From positions 248,001 through 312,000 of the forward strand of contig JAFJTR010000007.1 in assembly GCA_022559985.1 (NCBI GenBank): a stretch of 64,000 nt of DNA. Direction: 5' to 3'. Each line of letters begins with the position of its first letter. The stretch's first letter is position 1. The translations under genes were made by a program, and so were the position numbers. The stretch comes from Parastagonospora avenae f. sp. tritici 18332-5 (taxonomy: Eukaryota > Ascomycota > Dothideomycetes > Pleosporales > Phaeosphaeriaceae). This document shows positions 34,801-45,695 of this stretch, piece after piece. Under the pieces are notes generated by a model. The model was not told the DNA's origin. It saw nothing but the letters and a program-made list of their open reading frames with translations, and did no database searches.

Positions 34801-35201
34801 ATACAGGATCAATCGACGTCGGAGGCGGACGACTCTGGCATCACCCATGGGCTATTTATCTGGGCACACTTGTAGTCTGGGGCGTGTGGTATGCACGACC
34901 AACTCCACCCGCGCAAGATGTTCTACCTCCTCATCTACAAGACGACGAAGATGAAATCATCTGGGACCCAAGTGCCGAGATGAAGACTTTACTCGCTACC
35001 ATTGTGAGCAGTGACCCGGAGAATTTGCTCGAGAATGGTAGCATAGCTGGCGGTATGGGCAAGAGAGGGACGAACGGTCTCGCGGCCGCTGTGAGCAGAT
35101 GTTTGAGTAAAGTTAGGTGGGCGGTTGTACATGATGGTATGATGGTGCTCAGAGGACTGGTGCAGTGGCGATTGGTGGGTGGGGGAGGACCAGGGATGTA
35201 A
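31884..35201 (+). CDS. hxnR: C2H2 zinc-finger regulator with fungal-specific TF domain (HxnR-like)
   Basis: Four exons: 31884-32106, 32479-32555, 32619-33767 and 33813-35201, 945 aa. Two N-terminal zinc fingers: FICQNDGCGRTFTRAEHLQRH and, split by intron 1, YTCDRCRAHFKRRDLL joined to DRHMTRH. A long Pro/Ser/Asp-rich region follows (possible activation domain with PPLSEEHP), then a fungal-trans domain (LQTYCDLFFTRFNTAYPLVH, LFHGLLINLIRR). The combination of C2H2 fingers with the Zn2Cys6-associated middle domain is that of HxnR, the pathway-specific activator of the hxn genes. Intron 1 is 372 nt, far longer than all others here; its retention would keep one finger and then add about 90 unrelated residues. 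Adjacent to hxnS and in the same direction. Confidence 0.87.
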
Positions 35202-35926
35202 TGTTATTAATGATGGGTTCATTGCAAACGCCTTTTCACCTCGCGCCCCAATCTTCCCCTATATATACCACCTAAATCACAAACTCTTCAACAAATCGAG
35301 TACACCTTAAATACGTGCTGGCAGCAACCTCCAGGGCGACTCCCTGGTGCAGTGGTTGTGACAACCTATTAAGTCAGGTTCGACTTGCAAGATAAACTGT
35401 GTAAGGTTTCGAGTATTCTTTTGCTCTGGCGTTCGAATCGGGGGTGGGTCTGTTTGACTTCTTTTTGTGAACACGACACGGCATAAGAGCATCGGTCTTC
35501 TGGTAGCGAAATGCATCGTCGCGCTTCCACGACGCCGCTTCTCCTCACCCAACCTCCACCCGTACCAAAATATCTCACATCGGGGCCCGTGTGGCCCTTC
35601 GTCTATTTCCTCGCCTTTGCTGATAATGTAGTCAGTCGCAATCATGCCCGAAGATACAGGTCCGAACAACCAGCCAAACCCCAACAATAACCGCAAAGAT
35701 CACAACCGCTCAAGTCGTGGACTCACCATGACCGGCAGCGAACAGCGGCAGCAGCACGCGCTGTCCGCACAGAACCCGGCTGGCGAACTTTTCGGAACAC
35801 TCGACTTTGCAACCGCGATGGCGCGAGCGGAACAACGCCAAGCGCCGTGCGCGAGGTCGGGGTAGAGGCGGAGTGAAGGAGCCTTCAGTTGGTGCTCGGA
35901 GCCCAATATAAGCAGCAAAGATCTAG
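35202..35926. other. Spacer; no supported gene
   Basis: Minus-strand ORF 35307-35696 and plus-strand ORF 35644-35865 have no motif or clear start. The frame of the next gene becomes open at 35927 just after an in-frame TAG. Confidence 0.4.
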
Positions 35927-35971
35927 CCAGCGATTCCCAAGGATCTCCCAACCTATCCCTCCGCGCCCGTC

Positions 35972-36334
35972 ATGGGCCGCAAGCTGGCGACGTACTTGCG
36001 CACGAGAAATCTAGGCAAGCCGATGCCAACGGCGAAGTGCTCGTGTCTGACTTGTCAGAAATATGAGCTATGGATCAAGGTTAGGATTAGTTTGTGGATG
36101 AGGGATGTGATTAGGAGGCTGATCAAAGAAAAGTACATTGTTAGTACACGCACTAGCGAGAAGGCACGGTTCATCATACGGAGGATGAATCAAATTGCGG
36201 AGAAGATGGTGCTGGGGAGGCTGATTTTTGAGGAGGGTCAGGAAGAGATTGTGCAGCTGGTATGGATGGGAGATGCAGAGATTAAGAGGCGTACCGGTGG
36301 TGTCAGGTGTAGGCTGTGTAAGGAGGCTAGATGA
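35972..36334 (+). CDS. Small hypothetical protein with Cys-x-Cys-x2-Cys motif (member A)
   Basis: An ORF of 120 aa from the ATG at 35972; the frame is open back to 35927 and would add AIPKDLPTYPSAPV, so a 5' exon is likely but I cannot place it. Features: CSCLTC at about 23-28, a long basic helical region (RDVIRRLIKEKYIVSTRTSE) and a second Cys pair CRLC at the end. The block PK-x-L, then about 30 residues, then C-x-C-x2-C also occurs in the broken gene at 36586, suggesting a tandem family. The four or five Cys could bind zinc. Family not recognised. Confidence 0.5.
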   Translation: MGRKLATYLRTRNLGKPMPTAKCSCLTCQKYELWIKVRISLWMRDVIRRLIKEKYIVSTRTSEKARFIIRRMNQIAEKMVLGRLIFEEGQEEIVQLVWMGDAEIKRRTGGVRCRLCKEAR

Positions 36335-36585
36335 GTGAGGACTGAGGGACTTTCATACTAGCCGTCAGCGTTACGGAAGTATACTGCGACATGCATAGCT
36401 TGCAAAAAATGACGTCTTTCAGAACAGTGAATGTGAAGGTAGGCAGGTGGGATCACATGATGTCACCGCGTGCACGCGCAAACGCACATTGCTTGCCTAG
36501 CTCCCGCGGTTGACTGCCACAACATAACCTTTTCTTCTCACCCTTCCTCTACACCTTGAATCCTCGTCATCTCCAGCCGATCAGC

Positions 36586-37014
36586 ATGGCAGACAACGAC
36601 ATGTTCCAGAACGACAACAACCGCGAGGATCAGCGCAGCGACGACAAAAAGCCCACTCCTCGCGTCCCGAAGAACCTCACCGAAGAAGCTGCCTAGGACT
36701 TCCTAGAGTCAAACAAACTTCTCGGGCCCTTCAAGATTTCCGCCAACGCTTTCCCTCGCATGTCAGCACCGCTATTTTGCGGATGTGATAGGTGTAAACC
36801 CTACCAGGAACTCAAAGTACGTTAGCTATTCCTGCTGTTCGCGGTTGCCGATCTGACAAATGGAAAGGACTGTTCACCTTCAAGTAAGGGATGGTTAGCC
36901 CTGAGGAAAGCTATGACAGGAACGAAGGACACGGATATTGCGGCGATCAGGCGTGTGAGACGGTCAATCGAAGAGATGAGAGAGTCTAAGAGGCTGCATC
37001 TCAAGAATATCTAA
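36586..37014 (+). pseudogene. Small hypothetical protein (member B) with premature TAG
   Basis: Two exons, 36586-36816 and 36868-37014, with a 51-nt intron (GTACGT donor, TCTGAC branch, AAG acceptor) give a 126-codon frame broken by TAG at 36694-36696 (EEAA-stop-DFLES). Sequence after the stop remains protein-like: LLGPFKISANAFPRM, then CGCDRCKPYQELK across the intron, then a basic helix IAAIRRVRRSIEEMRESKR. The PK-x-L and C-x-C-x2-C pattern is shared with the gene at 35972. The stop would be Gln or Trp before one C to T type change. The preserved intron argues that the frame was recently functional. Confidence 0.5.
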
Positions 37015-37280
37015 GATGGATGGGGAGCGTGTTTGCGTGAGGGAGAGCGCAAGATGGGCTAAGGACGGCAGACTTGTGATCTGAACGAGGCCTGGAAAAT
37101 AGGGTTACCAAATCCGTAATGGTGATGTCAAATTTCGAATGCTGGAGATCAATCTAGCAGCTTCTTGGAGAAATTTCCCATGTTCACTTTCACCACTTTC
37201 ATCAAGGCGCACCCGGGCAAAGTCAACCGCCTCTCTGTCCACCGACTGCCTCACAACATTAATCAAGCCCTCCAAAACCC

Positions 37281-37765
37281 ATGAGTCTAAACTTTCCAAC
37301 ATTACGCCAACAGCTCGGCCTTCCCAAACAAGCCGACAGACATTGCGACAATTCAGTCTCAGGTGCACCAAGCCCCTGCGCAAATAAATTTTCCAACACT
37401 GACAGCGCCCAGAACACAAAGAACTCCCCACACCCATCGAAGTAGCTTTGTATGATCTCAAAGTCATCGAAACCCACATTCCGCAGGTCAAAGCTCTAGG
37501 CGGCGACCAATGGGCTATCCACCAACAGCTCCGCCGCGAGCTCAACGAGCAGATCGAGCGGTGCCAGAAGGAACAAGAAAGACTACAGTACGAAACAGAC
37601 AAGCAGTCAATAGAGGAGTTGCGAGACATCCAGATTAGGCAAGCTTTGAGGAAGGGCTTCAAGTTCTCAGATGAGTCGCGCGCGTGGTTGGCGAGGGCAA
37701 TGAATAGGGTTCTGCAATATGAGATGGTGAATGGGATTACGCCCGCGGAGGCGGGGGAAGAGTAG
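37281..37765 (+). CDS. Small hypothetical coiled-coil protein
   Basis: Two exons, 37281-37362 and 37413-37765, with a 50-nt intron (GTGCAC donor, ACTGAC branch, CAG acceptor) encode 144 aa. The start is MSLNFPTLRQQLGLPKQADR. Exon 2 has a long charged helix (RRELNEQIERCQKEQERLQY) with heptad-like spacing and a helical end (SRAWLARAMNRVLQYEM). No domain recognised. It is the third small gene in a row on the plus strand (36-37.8 kb); similarity to the other two is not clear. The antisense ORF over this region has no motif and is a shadow. Confidence 0.55.
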
Positions 37766-38398
37766 GGATTGCAACATGGAGCATATGATAGAAATTCGCG
37801 ACGGAAAACCAGCTGAGCTGAAGGCGCATATGTTTGCAATATTAGATAGACAAACGAAAGATTACCAATCGCACGGTGCCTCAGTCCTGAGCGACGGTTT
37901 GTACCGTGCTAGCCAAATCGCGAAATCTGAAAATTTGGGCATGCCGATGGGAGACCGCATGACAGTTGCGCAGCTTCAGGTAATCAAGACAGTTACGTAG
38001 AACACAATAGCTTGATAGTCTATATGACTTAAATGATTACCTATTCTCTATCAAAATCCCGAGAGTTGGAACACTTTCGGGTTAGGCTTGAATCATGACT
38101 AACCTATCAGTTGGTGAGGTTACGAGTTCGAATCCGTGAAAAAATTCTTAGGGGTTTTCGGCAGTGGAAGCTATATTCTACGGTATTGAATCTGAAAATG
38201 ATTCTGCCGAGTCGGGGTTAGCTGTTCTCTTTGTTCTTCCTTTTGCCCTTTTTGTACTCTTTTGGATTTCTTTGTGGCCTTCCTTTCGCTCTTCCTTTTG
38301 CTATATCGCACAAGTTATGACGTGGCTATACGATAATAATCATTCTGTAATTCTATGAGCAAAGCTATCATTCTTAAACCCTATGCAGATGACGGTAC
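37766..38398. other. Spacer; no supported gene
   Basis: Contains short ORFs without motifs. A tRNA-like B-box string (GAGTTCGAATCC near 38125) is present but the stem does not pair, see rejected items. Confidence 0.45.
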
Positions 38399-39914
38399 CT
38401 AGGCAGCTGTCCTCTCTTTGACAACACATGATACGTTCTGCTTTGTGAACCACTGCGTCTTCCAGCTGTACCCTCCCTTGCCGCCGTCGTCCAAGATTTC
38501 GAAATCGAATTTCTTCACAATCTGAGGAATCACCTTATACATCTCTAAGAGACTGATGTTTTTGCCCAGGCACACCCTCGATCCCGCTCCAAAAGGCAGC
38601 CAATTCCGCTCCATGTTTGCGCGCTTCTCCGGATCGTTGACGAGCCAACGGTCTGGGTTGAACTTGTCTGCGTCTGCACCAAAGATGGAAGTGTCGCGAT
38701 GTACGACCCATGCATTCACACCAACCTCGGTGCCGGGCGGAAAGAAGTAGCCGGTGAGTTGTGCACCACCAGGGCCTATCACGCGTGTTAAAGGCGCGCC
38801 AACAGCTGGATGCATGCGGAGAGTTTCATAAATGACTGCACGCAGGTACGGTAGTTTTTGTGCATCCTTGAATGATATCGGGTCTGGTGCATCTGCGCTG
38901 TCAAGCTCTTCTCGCAGCTTCGTCAGCGCATCTGGAGTCATAGCAAGATACGCAATTGCCGCAGTGAGCGAGATAGCCGTGGTGTCTGAGCCAGCCCCAA
39001 TGTTCGCGCCGCAAGCCAAGATCGTATCGTATCGCGTGCATTTGCCGGACGCCTCTAGTGGAAGCAATTTATCCAGGAAGTCCTGCCTGTCGTCCGGACT
39101 TTTGGTGCGTCCAGAAGCGCGGTCTTGTATACTTGTGATGATGAAGTTCAACACATTTGCAAGAGGGTTCTTGAGCTTGAACATCTTGGCGACACTGAAA
39201 AACACGTAGTGCAGTTCGGGAATCAACCCGATTCTACTGCCGTGTATCATGCTCTCGTCGAGAGCGGATATCACTCCGGTGCTGTCACCGTCCTCCTCCA
39301 TCAGGCCGAATCGGGACCCCATCGTGAGTTCGCCAATGACGTCGAAAGCGTAGTATTGCATCAGTTCGCGGAAATCGAGGCGTTTGCCAGTCCAGGAGTA
39401 TTCGCGAAGTCTCTTGAGGAGAATGCTGTTGCATGTGTCGACGAATGGCTCGTACGAGAGTAGATTGGTGTTGGCATACAAATGAGCCGATGGACGTCTC
39501 ATCTTGGCATGAGCCTGTGTATCGAGCTCAGTGAAGGTGTTGGTCAGGGAAGGGTCGCCGAATGCGACATAGTAATTCGACTTGTTCAGGGCATTATGGT
39601 GGCCCAGCAGGACTCGAGTCGCTTCTGCGTCATTGATGCTATACCTGTTGGGTGCGAGTCTGACAACGGGTCCTGCGACCGTCAGTGGATGTTTAAGAAC
39701 GATTAAAGAACGTACCATATTTCTTGTGCAGAGCTATATTATAGGTAGCAAAATCATGTTTAAGTACTACACGAAGCTCCCAAAGACGTGTGAGTCGTGT
39801 AAGAAATGGTCCAGGGACACTACGGAGCGGTGATATCAATGCTTGGGCAATAGGACGTATCACCAAGAATGTAATGGCTAACAGAGCGCCTGCATAAAGG
39901 TGGTTGTATGACAT
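38399..39914 (-). CDS. Cytochrome P450 monooxygenase (pisatin-demethylase-like)
   Basis: Two exons, 39914-39716 and 39672-38399, with a 43-nt intron (GTACGT donor, CACTGAC branch), 490 aa. The N-terminus has a membrane anchor (YAGALLAITFLVIRPIAQAL) followed by the Pro-rich hinge SVPGPFLTRLTRLW. The I-helix GAGSDTTAIS, the ETLR of the K helix, FNPDRW and the heme-binding FGAGSRVCLGK are all present, so the enzyme should be active at the ER membrane. The LWELRVVLKHDFATYNIALH start resembles fungal P450s such as pisatin demethylase and benzoate hydroxylase relatives. It has no partner oxidase or synthase nearby, so substrate is open. Confidence 0.92.
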
Positions 39915-40919
39915 TATGTGCGCTTCTGAAGCTGCTGGTGGCTGCAAAACTAGAGCGATGTCCGCAAGGACTTAAGAGAAGATGTTTAGACCCCAAGTGG
40001 CTCTTGTTCTGTCCATTCCATCTAGCTAGCTCCTTGAATCACCCTTGTCTTCAGCAGTACACGTTCTTGTACTTCGTACAAACTACGACCCCACTTTCCG
40101 ATATTTCTCATGACTAGCAACTAGTGCTAAGTTACCCCACAAAACCGCCGTTTGCGCTTGCAGTCCATGAGATCATCACTAGATGTAGGCCCGAAGGTCA
40201 AGGGACACTGCTGAACATCCAGCTTAATCTATTTTTTCGTGTGCAGGTAACGCTGTATGTCTTTGCTCCCTGTTTTGTCTGAGAATGGAATCAGGTACGT
40301 ATGGATCAAAATGGCCCGAAGCCAGCGTGCGATGGTTTTTCAAGCGATGACGCATGGGAAAGGCCGAATCGACACTTGGTCGTTGGCTAGAGATCTCCTC
40401 GCTTACACGGCAGACGGGCTGATCCGACATCCGACATGTTTTTTGAGGCTGGGAACACGATGGCTCGGGAGCGCAACAGTCTTGTAGCGGGATCGCGTGA
40501 CGCGTTGGAGCAAGGTATACGGGAAGGCCCACGGCGGGGCCGCTCCACGCATCATCCGACAGCTCGTACAACGATTCCCCGAAATGTAGAACATTCCCAT
40601 CACATTCCTTCTAAAACCTCATACACTTCAACTGTTGATCTCAGCTTACACAGACATCCCTACGAAGAGTGTTGTGGGACGCATCCTCGTTGTTCCAAGG
40701 TTGTCACACTCTCGTACACTGCCGCCGTCCGGCCCTTCCTTTGGTTCACGACAAACTCTATTGTATTGATGCACAATCAACTTCGAGAATGAGATGAATA
40801 TACGATTAATATTTTTGAAAATATTGACTATACGACCATATGGGCATACTCGTCGTGAACTCGCGTCGCAATCAAATCTATTCATCCTCTTCCACAGCGA
40901 ATGTAGGATACTTCTCCTC
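39915..40919. other. Spacer; no supported gene
   Basis: About 1 kb between the P450 start and the 3' end of the kinase-like pseudogene. ORFs on both strands are short and motif-free. Confidence 0.5.
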
Positions 40920-42299
40920 TCACTCTTCCAATACCTCCTCAGCTACAAGTGCATCGCCGCCGCTCCCGATCCCATTCACTAGGAATCGCCAGATACGCCT
41001 CAGGAAGATGTACTGCTGGCAATAGGCGTCCTTACAGAAGTCTTGGCCAACTACATCCTCGAACGTCCGCTTGTATGCGCGCAATTCAGGATTGCTCGGC
41101 TCAATCAGCGCATCGCCCTCCACTTCTTTATCAGCGCATTCCTCTGTCCATAAGAAGAATGGAGAGCGCGTCGACATGAACTTCGGCGCAAACAGCGCGC
41201 TGTCCCAATTTATGATTCCGGAAAGACGAACTGTTGAAGAAGTGGGTGTTGTAAAGAGCAGGTTCCGAGGCTGAAAGTCTGGGTGGTACAGGACGAATGG
41301 ATCGCCTTCAGGAAGCAAGCCTTGCGAGTGAACCATGTTGATCATGGCCGTGAGACCGGGTCATATCTTGTCAAATGCTGGAATCTCGGCCTTCTCTACG
41401 CTGATCTGCTGGCGCGTGACAAGAGAGAGTAGAAAGTCTCGTGTGCTCTGGGGAGATGCAAGCGCGGTTTTGAAGAGATCATCAGCAACCACCGAGGCCG
41501 TTCGCCGAGGCATCATAATAGATTCTAGCTTGGTGAAGTCGTTCTCCATATCACACGCCGTGTTGCGTAGGCTGATCACACCTGCGCAGGTGTTCGTAGC
41601 TTTGTGTAGTTCTCGCACAACTTCTTCGATGCAACGTGCGACGGAGTGTCTCTGTTCAAGAGTGAGCTTCGACCAGATCTGACTCAGAGACTTTCCTCGA
41701 CGACGCTTTTGGAGCATATATACTCGACCAAGAGTGTTCTCAGCCCCTGAACTGTATGAGAGACATTTCGGAGTTGGGTAAGGAAGTTTGTGCTCCAGAT
41801 ACGCCAGCAACACGGCCTGATAGTGTAGATCATGCACGTCATGCCATGGGATGCGTAGGATATACTGCTTTGGAGTGGGCGCATGGGCTTTCTTGCCTCT
41901 AATGCATGTAGAAATCATGGGACGGAGTTTTTCCATGTCATACCATGGCAATTCTTGTTCGGGCTTGTACAATGTAATTCCGACGATGCAATTGAACGAA
42001 CCTCCTTTCATCCACTCGATTGTGATGTCCTTTATAGAGCAGCCGGGAAAGAGCTCTGTGCTGAGCTGAGCGGCCTTGTGTTGGAATGAAGAGTAAGGCT
42101 CTTGAGAATACTGCACAGTAGAGGTCGTCTATCGGACGGAGAATCTATCAGCCTCGGCTTCTTCACTGCAAGCCTTGCTACCAAAGTCAGGAGCTAGAGC
42201 TGTGGTGGCTGTGTCTACTTCATTTCCATCATCAAATAGATTCGACGTTCCTTCTACAATGACGTGCTGCGCCCGAATGGTAGAGGCAATTTCCTGCAT
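40920..42299 (-). pseudogene. Phosphotransferase-fold (APH family) protein with two premature stops
   Basis: One minus-strand frame runs from the ATG at 42299 to the stop at 40920-40922, about 459 codons, interrupted by TAG at 42129-42131 (FSVR-stop-TTSTV) and TGA at 41361-41363 (FDKI-stop-PGL). The kinase-like signature is clear: MKGGSFNCIVGITLY near the start, LHKATNTCAGVISL, then the catalytic loop LYHPDFQPRNLLF and the metal-binding IINWDSALFAP. These match fungal aminoglycoside-phosphotransferase-like proteins of unknown substrate. No frameshift is visible. The stops fit CAG/TGG to TAG and CGA to TGA. If translation starts after the first stop a shortened protein would still be cut before the catalytic loop. 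Confidence 0.8.
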
Positions 42300-42991
42300 T
42301 ACGTTGAGTCATCGTTTGGTTCTTGTGTGTCGTACTGGAGTCGAAGAACTAACAGGCGTTAATCTAGCAGGTATCGAGATGTTGTGTGTGGTGAATATAG
42401 ACTGGAAGTAACGGCGTTATAACGGGGGCGCCTGAAGCATGAACATTGTGGAAGTGATTGCTCTCCGTCTTTGTTGTTACGTCATGTTTGACAGTGCGAC
42501 ACTGTGGCAATAGTTCAAGCAGTGCACGACAGTCTCATATCCGCTCAGAGTGGAGTCCCGCTTATGATTGGCTTTCCGTATAAAATCTAGTATCATCTCG
42601 TGTAACATCAGCGAAATCCACCAGAAGTCGCTGCATCTCGACGGACAGCTGGATAAGGTCTTCATCGCTGGTGCAATACTTGTCTGTGATGGTTTTCAAG
42701 CCAATTTTTGGCTTCAAAACGCAGCTGAGGCACATTTGTAGACTCCACAGTACGATGTCTCAGTTATCTTCAATTCTTGTCTCCAGGTACGATCTTATCA
42801 ACAGCCTGAGCTGGCCTTAACTCATTCCATTCCTCGACGATCCTATTCGCGTAATACATCTCAGCTTTCAGAATTTGCGATTGCATGCCGAACCTTGGTA
42901 GTTCCGAGCCCGTAATTCTGCGCAGAAGAAAACTCCAGCACCTGGGGTTCACTGAAAATCCTTAGTCTGACATTGGTGTGGGCTAAGCACC
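42300..42991. other. Spacer, possibly decayed HET 5' region
   Basis: About 690 bp with short motif-free ORFs. The HET gene that follows lacks a recognisable first half of its domain, so part of this stretch may be its degraded 5' end. I cannot show homology by eye. Confidence 0.35.
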
Positions 42992-44666
42992 TTGGCGCCC
43001 TGCTGTGACCGATCACAGCGTGAGAGAGTCACTTCATATCAGCACACTTTGCACCGGCAAACTGCTGCCCCTTCTTTCTTTCGAATTCTGTTCCATCGCT
43101 TTTATAAACACCGACTTGCAGAATTACCATATTTTTTCTTTTGCCCTGCACAGCTTCCGGATTCAATCTGGCAAATGGATAACATGGGCTACATATATTC
43201 CGGCGCGCACCTGACTATCATCGCAGCGATGTGGTCTGGACGATTGGCGACGTTCAAACGCAGATCAGATTTCTTTGGGGACAGGAATCGAAAGCAAAGT
43301 GTCCTAACGCTATACGACGCACTTCTCAGGTCCGAATGGGCCACGCAGAGATGGACGTTCCAGGAACAGATGCTCTCAATGAGATCAGTCATATTCACCG
43401 AGGGTGAAGCCTTCTGGGAGTGCCAGTAATGCGTCTGGGATAGGGAAGAGTTAACACCGGAATTGGCACCCAGCAGTACCCTTGTCAGACCGCATTTCGA
43501 AAGTGCTCGTCGAATGGAGAGCACATCCTTACTAGACTTCAGCATGGATATTGAGATGGTCGGACTTTATAACAGCCGCAACCTGACATGTCCACAGGAA
43601 GCCCTAACGGCAATTTCCGGCGTCTTAACAGGCCTGAAGCGTGGTTTTCCTTCCGGCTTTGTGAGCGGGTTGCCTATTATGTACCTAGACATCTCTCTGT
43701 TATGGCAACCTTTCAGCAAAGCGGAACGCCCATTGGCTAAAGATGGCGGTTTTGTCGCGCCAGTTCGACATCTGCCTTCCTGGTCATGGTGTGGTTGGCA
43801 ATGCCCAATAGACCCGTTCGTCTCGCGTAGCATGACTACGCATATTTGTGAAGACACTAAAAGGTTGCAAGGTCCCGTTTGGCAGACATATGGACTAGTG
43901 GACTGGTATGTCATGTCGGAGGACATGCAAATCAAGTGGGGAATCGACCAGCGGAGACCCATCCCTGAACAGGAGACACCAATCACCGAGAACGACACCA
44001 TATACGAAACACGTCAGTCCCAAGGCGGGGAAATTAGTCACACATTGTGCCATGTTGACCTTCAAGAGCCAACACCAATACGCGAGTCGAGCGCCACTGT
44101 TCAAGTTCAAAATCCCAAACTTGACAACGAAGGCAAACACTACAGCCAGCGAATTCAAAATGACTGCCCGTACCTTTCCTGTGAGACAACTCACGCCTGC
44201 TTCATCGTGAAGGCGGTTCTTAAAGCGGGCGCAAGAGCTTCTAGGGGAAAAAAAGCAAGCAAGATGATGCTCTCAGCGCCCATTGTCAAACTTAGCCGCT
44301 TTTCGAGGAGTCCAAGTTTGATGAACATGTGCGACCTCATATGCTTGGAAAACGATGGCAAGAATTCAGCGGGAGTACCTTGTCACATGACTGATGTAGT
44401 AGTAAAGGCTGGGGACGTGGTGGAGCTTGTCGCGACGTCTACTGGGAGCGTCACGTTGGCTGGCCTCAACAGCCAGGTACTAGGTAACTTAGTCACACAA
44501 GCAAGACAATCTCAGGCTGACAGGACGTGGTCCTCCGAGCTTAATGGTGAGTAACACAAGGCTCTGAGCCTCATAGACAGACCCCAGCTAACGCATCTAA
44601 GAACTGAAGAAGAAGATGGAGGTTTACGGCGTACATGGAGAGATAGACCGAGAGTATCACTTCTAA
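42992..44666 (+). pseudogene. HET-domain (heterokaryon incompatibility) protein with premature TAA
   Basis: One frame from 42992 to 44546 continues through an intron (44547-44601, GTGAGT donor, CTAAC branch) into a short last exon ending at 44666. TAA at 43427-43429 (WECQ-stop-CVWDREE) cuts it. HET motifs: MGYIYSGAHLTIIAAM and the signature WATQRWTFQEQMLSMRSVIF, then a long C-terminal region with WSWCGWQCPIDPF. The N-terminal HET block with a YxxLSYxWG motif is not visible, so the 5' end is truncated, mutated or in an exon I cannot place; the first clear in-frame ATG near the domain is at 43175. The stop would be Gln (CAA) before one CpA change. HET proteins trigger cell death on mixing of unlike strains; loss variants are common. 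Confidence 0.75.
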
Positions 44667-45695
44667 ATCGTCCTATGGATCGAGCGCAAAGGCGACATAG
44701 CATACCAGCAGGCAGCAGGACGCGTGCCAAAAGTCATCTGGGAAGCAAACTGCACTGAACCATCCAAACTGATCCTTGGCTGAAAACACACCGTTGTACT
44801 CGCTCAAATGCCATCTCAACGCGAAAGGAACAATTCAGTGAACGCGGAGAAGCTGAATATCATCACGATTTTGTTTCCACCTCTTCGCATGGTAAGGAAC
44901 GGCCTTCTCGGCGAAGCTCGGAGTACAGTAATATGTGAACGTTCTCTTAATTCTCTGTAGGACCCCTTTCCACCGACGATTATGTACTTCACGATGTCAC
45001 ACACACACGGGAGGAAGCGATGAGTCGATCTCTTCTAGCGATAATGACATTGTAATGTATGCAAGCAGTCCAAGACGACATACTCGTGTAATCTCACAGG
45101 CGCTTCGATGCTGCACCCTGTAGAGCTAACCAGCTTCCCCAAACTGGTACGACATGTCCAAGGCAAGCTGTGTAGCACGCGACTTCTACGCGCTTCGGCC
45201 CGTCTATAGTACACACAACGCAGAGTGCAGAACGGCATGCCGAGCTCGGTCAGATGGCGCCCAAACACCATTCAGCGCGGTCGACTGCAGTGTAAATACA
45301 CTACGACGCACCATGCCAAGTCCCACTTCCTCGCCATCAGATATTGCGGCGCATGTTGTTGAAGAGGGGTAAGTGGTCGCACGACAGCGCTTCTCGAGTA
45401 TAAGTGGGGTAGCCTCCACGCGCTCTGATTGGCTGCGCGGCACTCTTCCCGGCCCTTTGTTCGTCCCCCGGTCTGAGCTTCTAGGCCAACCGAAAGTGCT
45501 GGGTCGATTGTGTCATCAAGACAAGTTTCGACGCCCTCACATCGTGATGCTGTGACCGTGGAAGCTAGTCAATCGGGGTTGATGATGCGTTGATGCAAGC
45601 GTATGAGATCGGAGCTTATGCAGGTACCTATACGTCAGTGTTTTGGATTGGGGGGTTACATAGGAATGCAAGCTGGGGTATCTTGATCTGACAAC
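44667..45695. other. Spacer; no supported gene
   Basis: About 1 kb with short ORFs only. A CCAAT-type box (ATTGG near 45429) may belong to the promoter of the next gene. Confidence 0.5.

Noticed and set aside
35307..35696. Minus-strand ORF with a short hydrophobic start
   Set aside because: No ATG at the start of the hydrophobic part and no family resemblance.
37105..37839. Minus-strand ORF of 244 codons
   Set aside because: Overlaps the spliced plus-strand gene at 37281-37765, which has proper intron signals; the antisense product is Cys/Ser/Arg-rich without motif.
38090..38150. tRNA-like B box (AGTTCGAATCC) with a possible A box upstream
   Set aside because: The five bases on both sides of the TTCGAAT loop do not pair and no acceptor stem can be formed, so it is not a tRNA gene.
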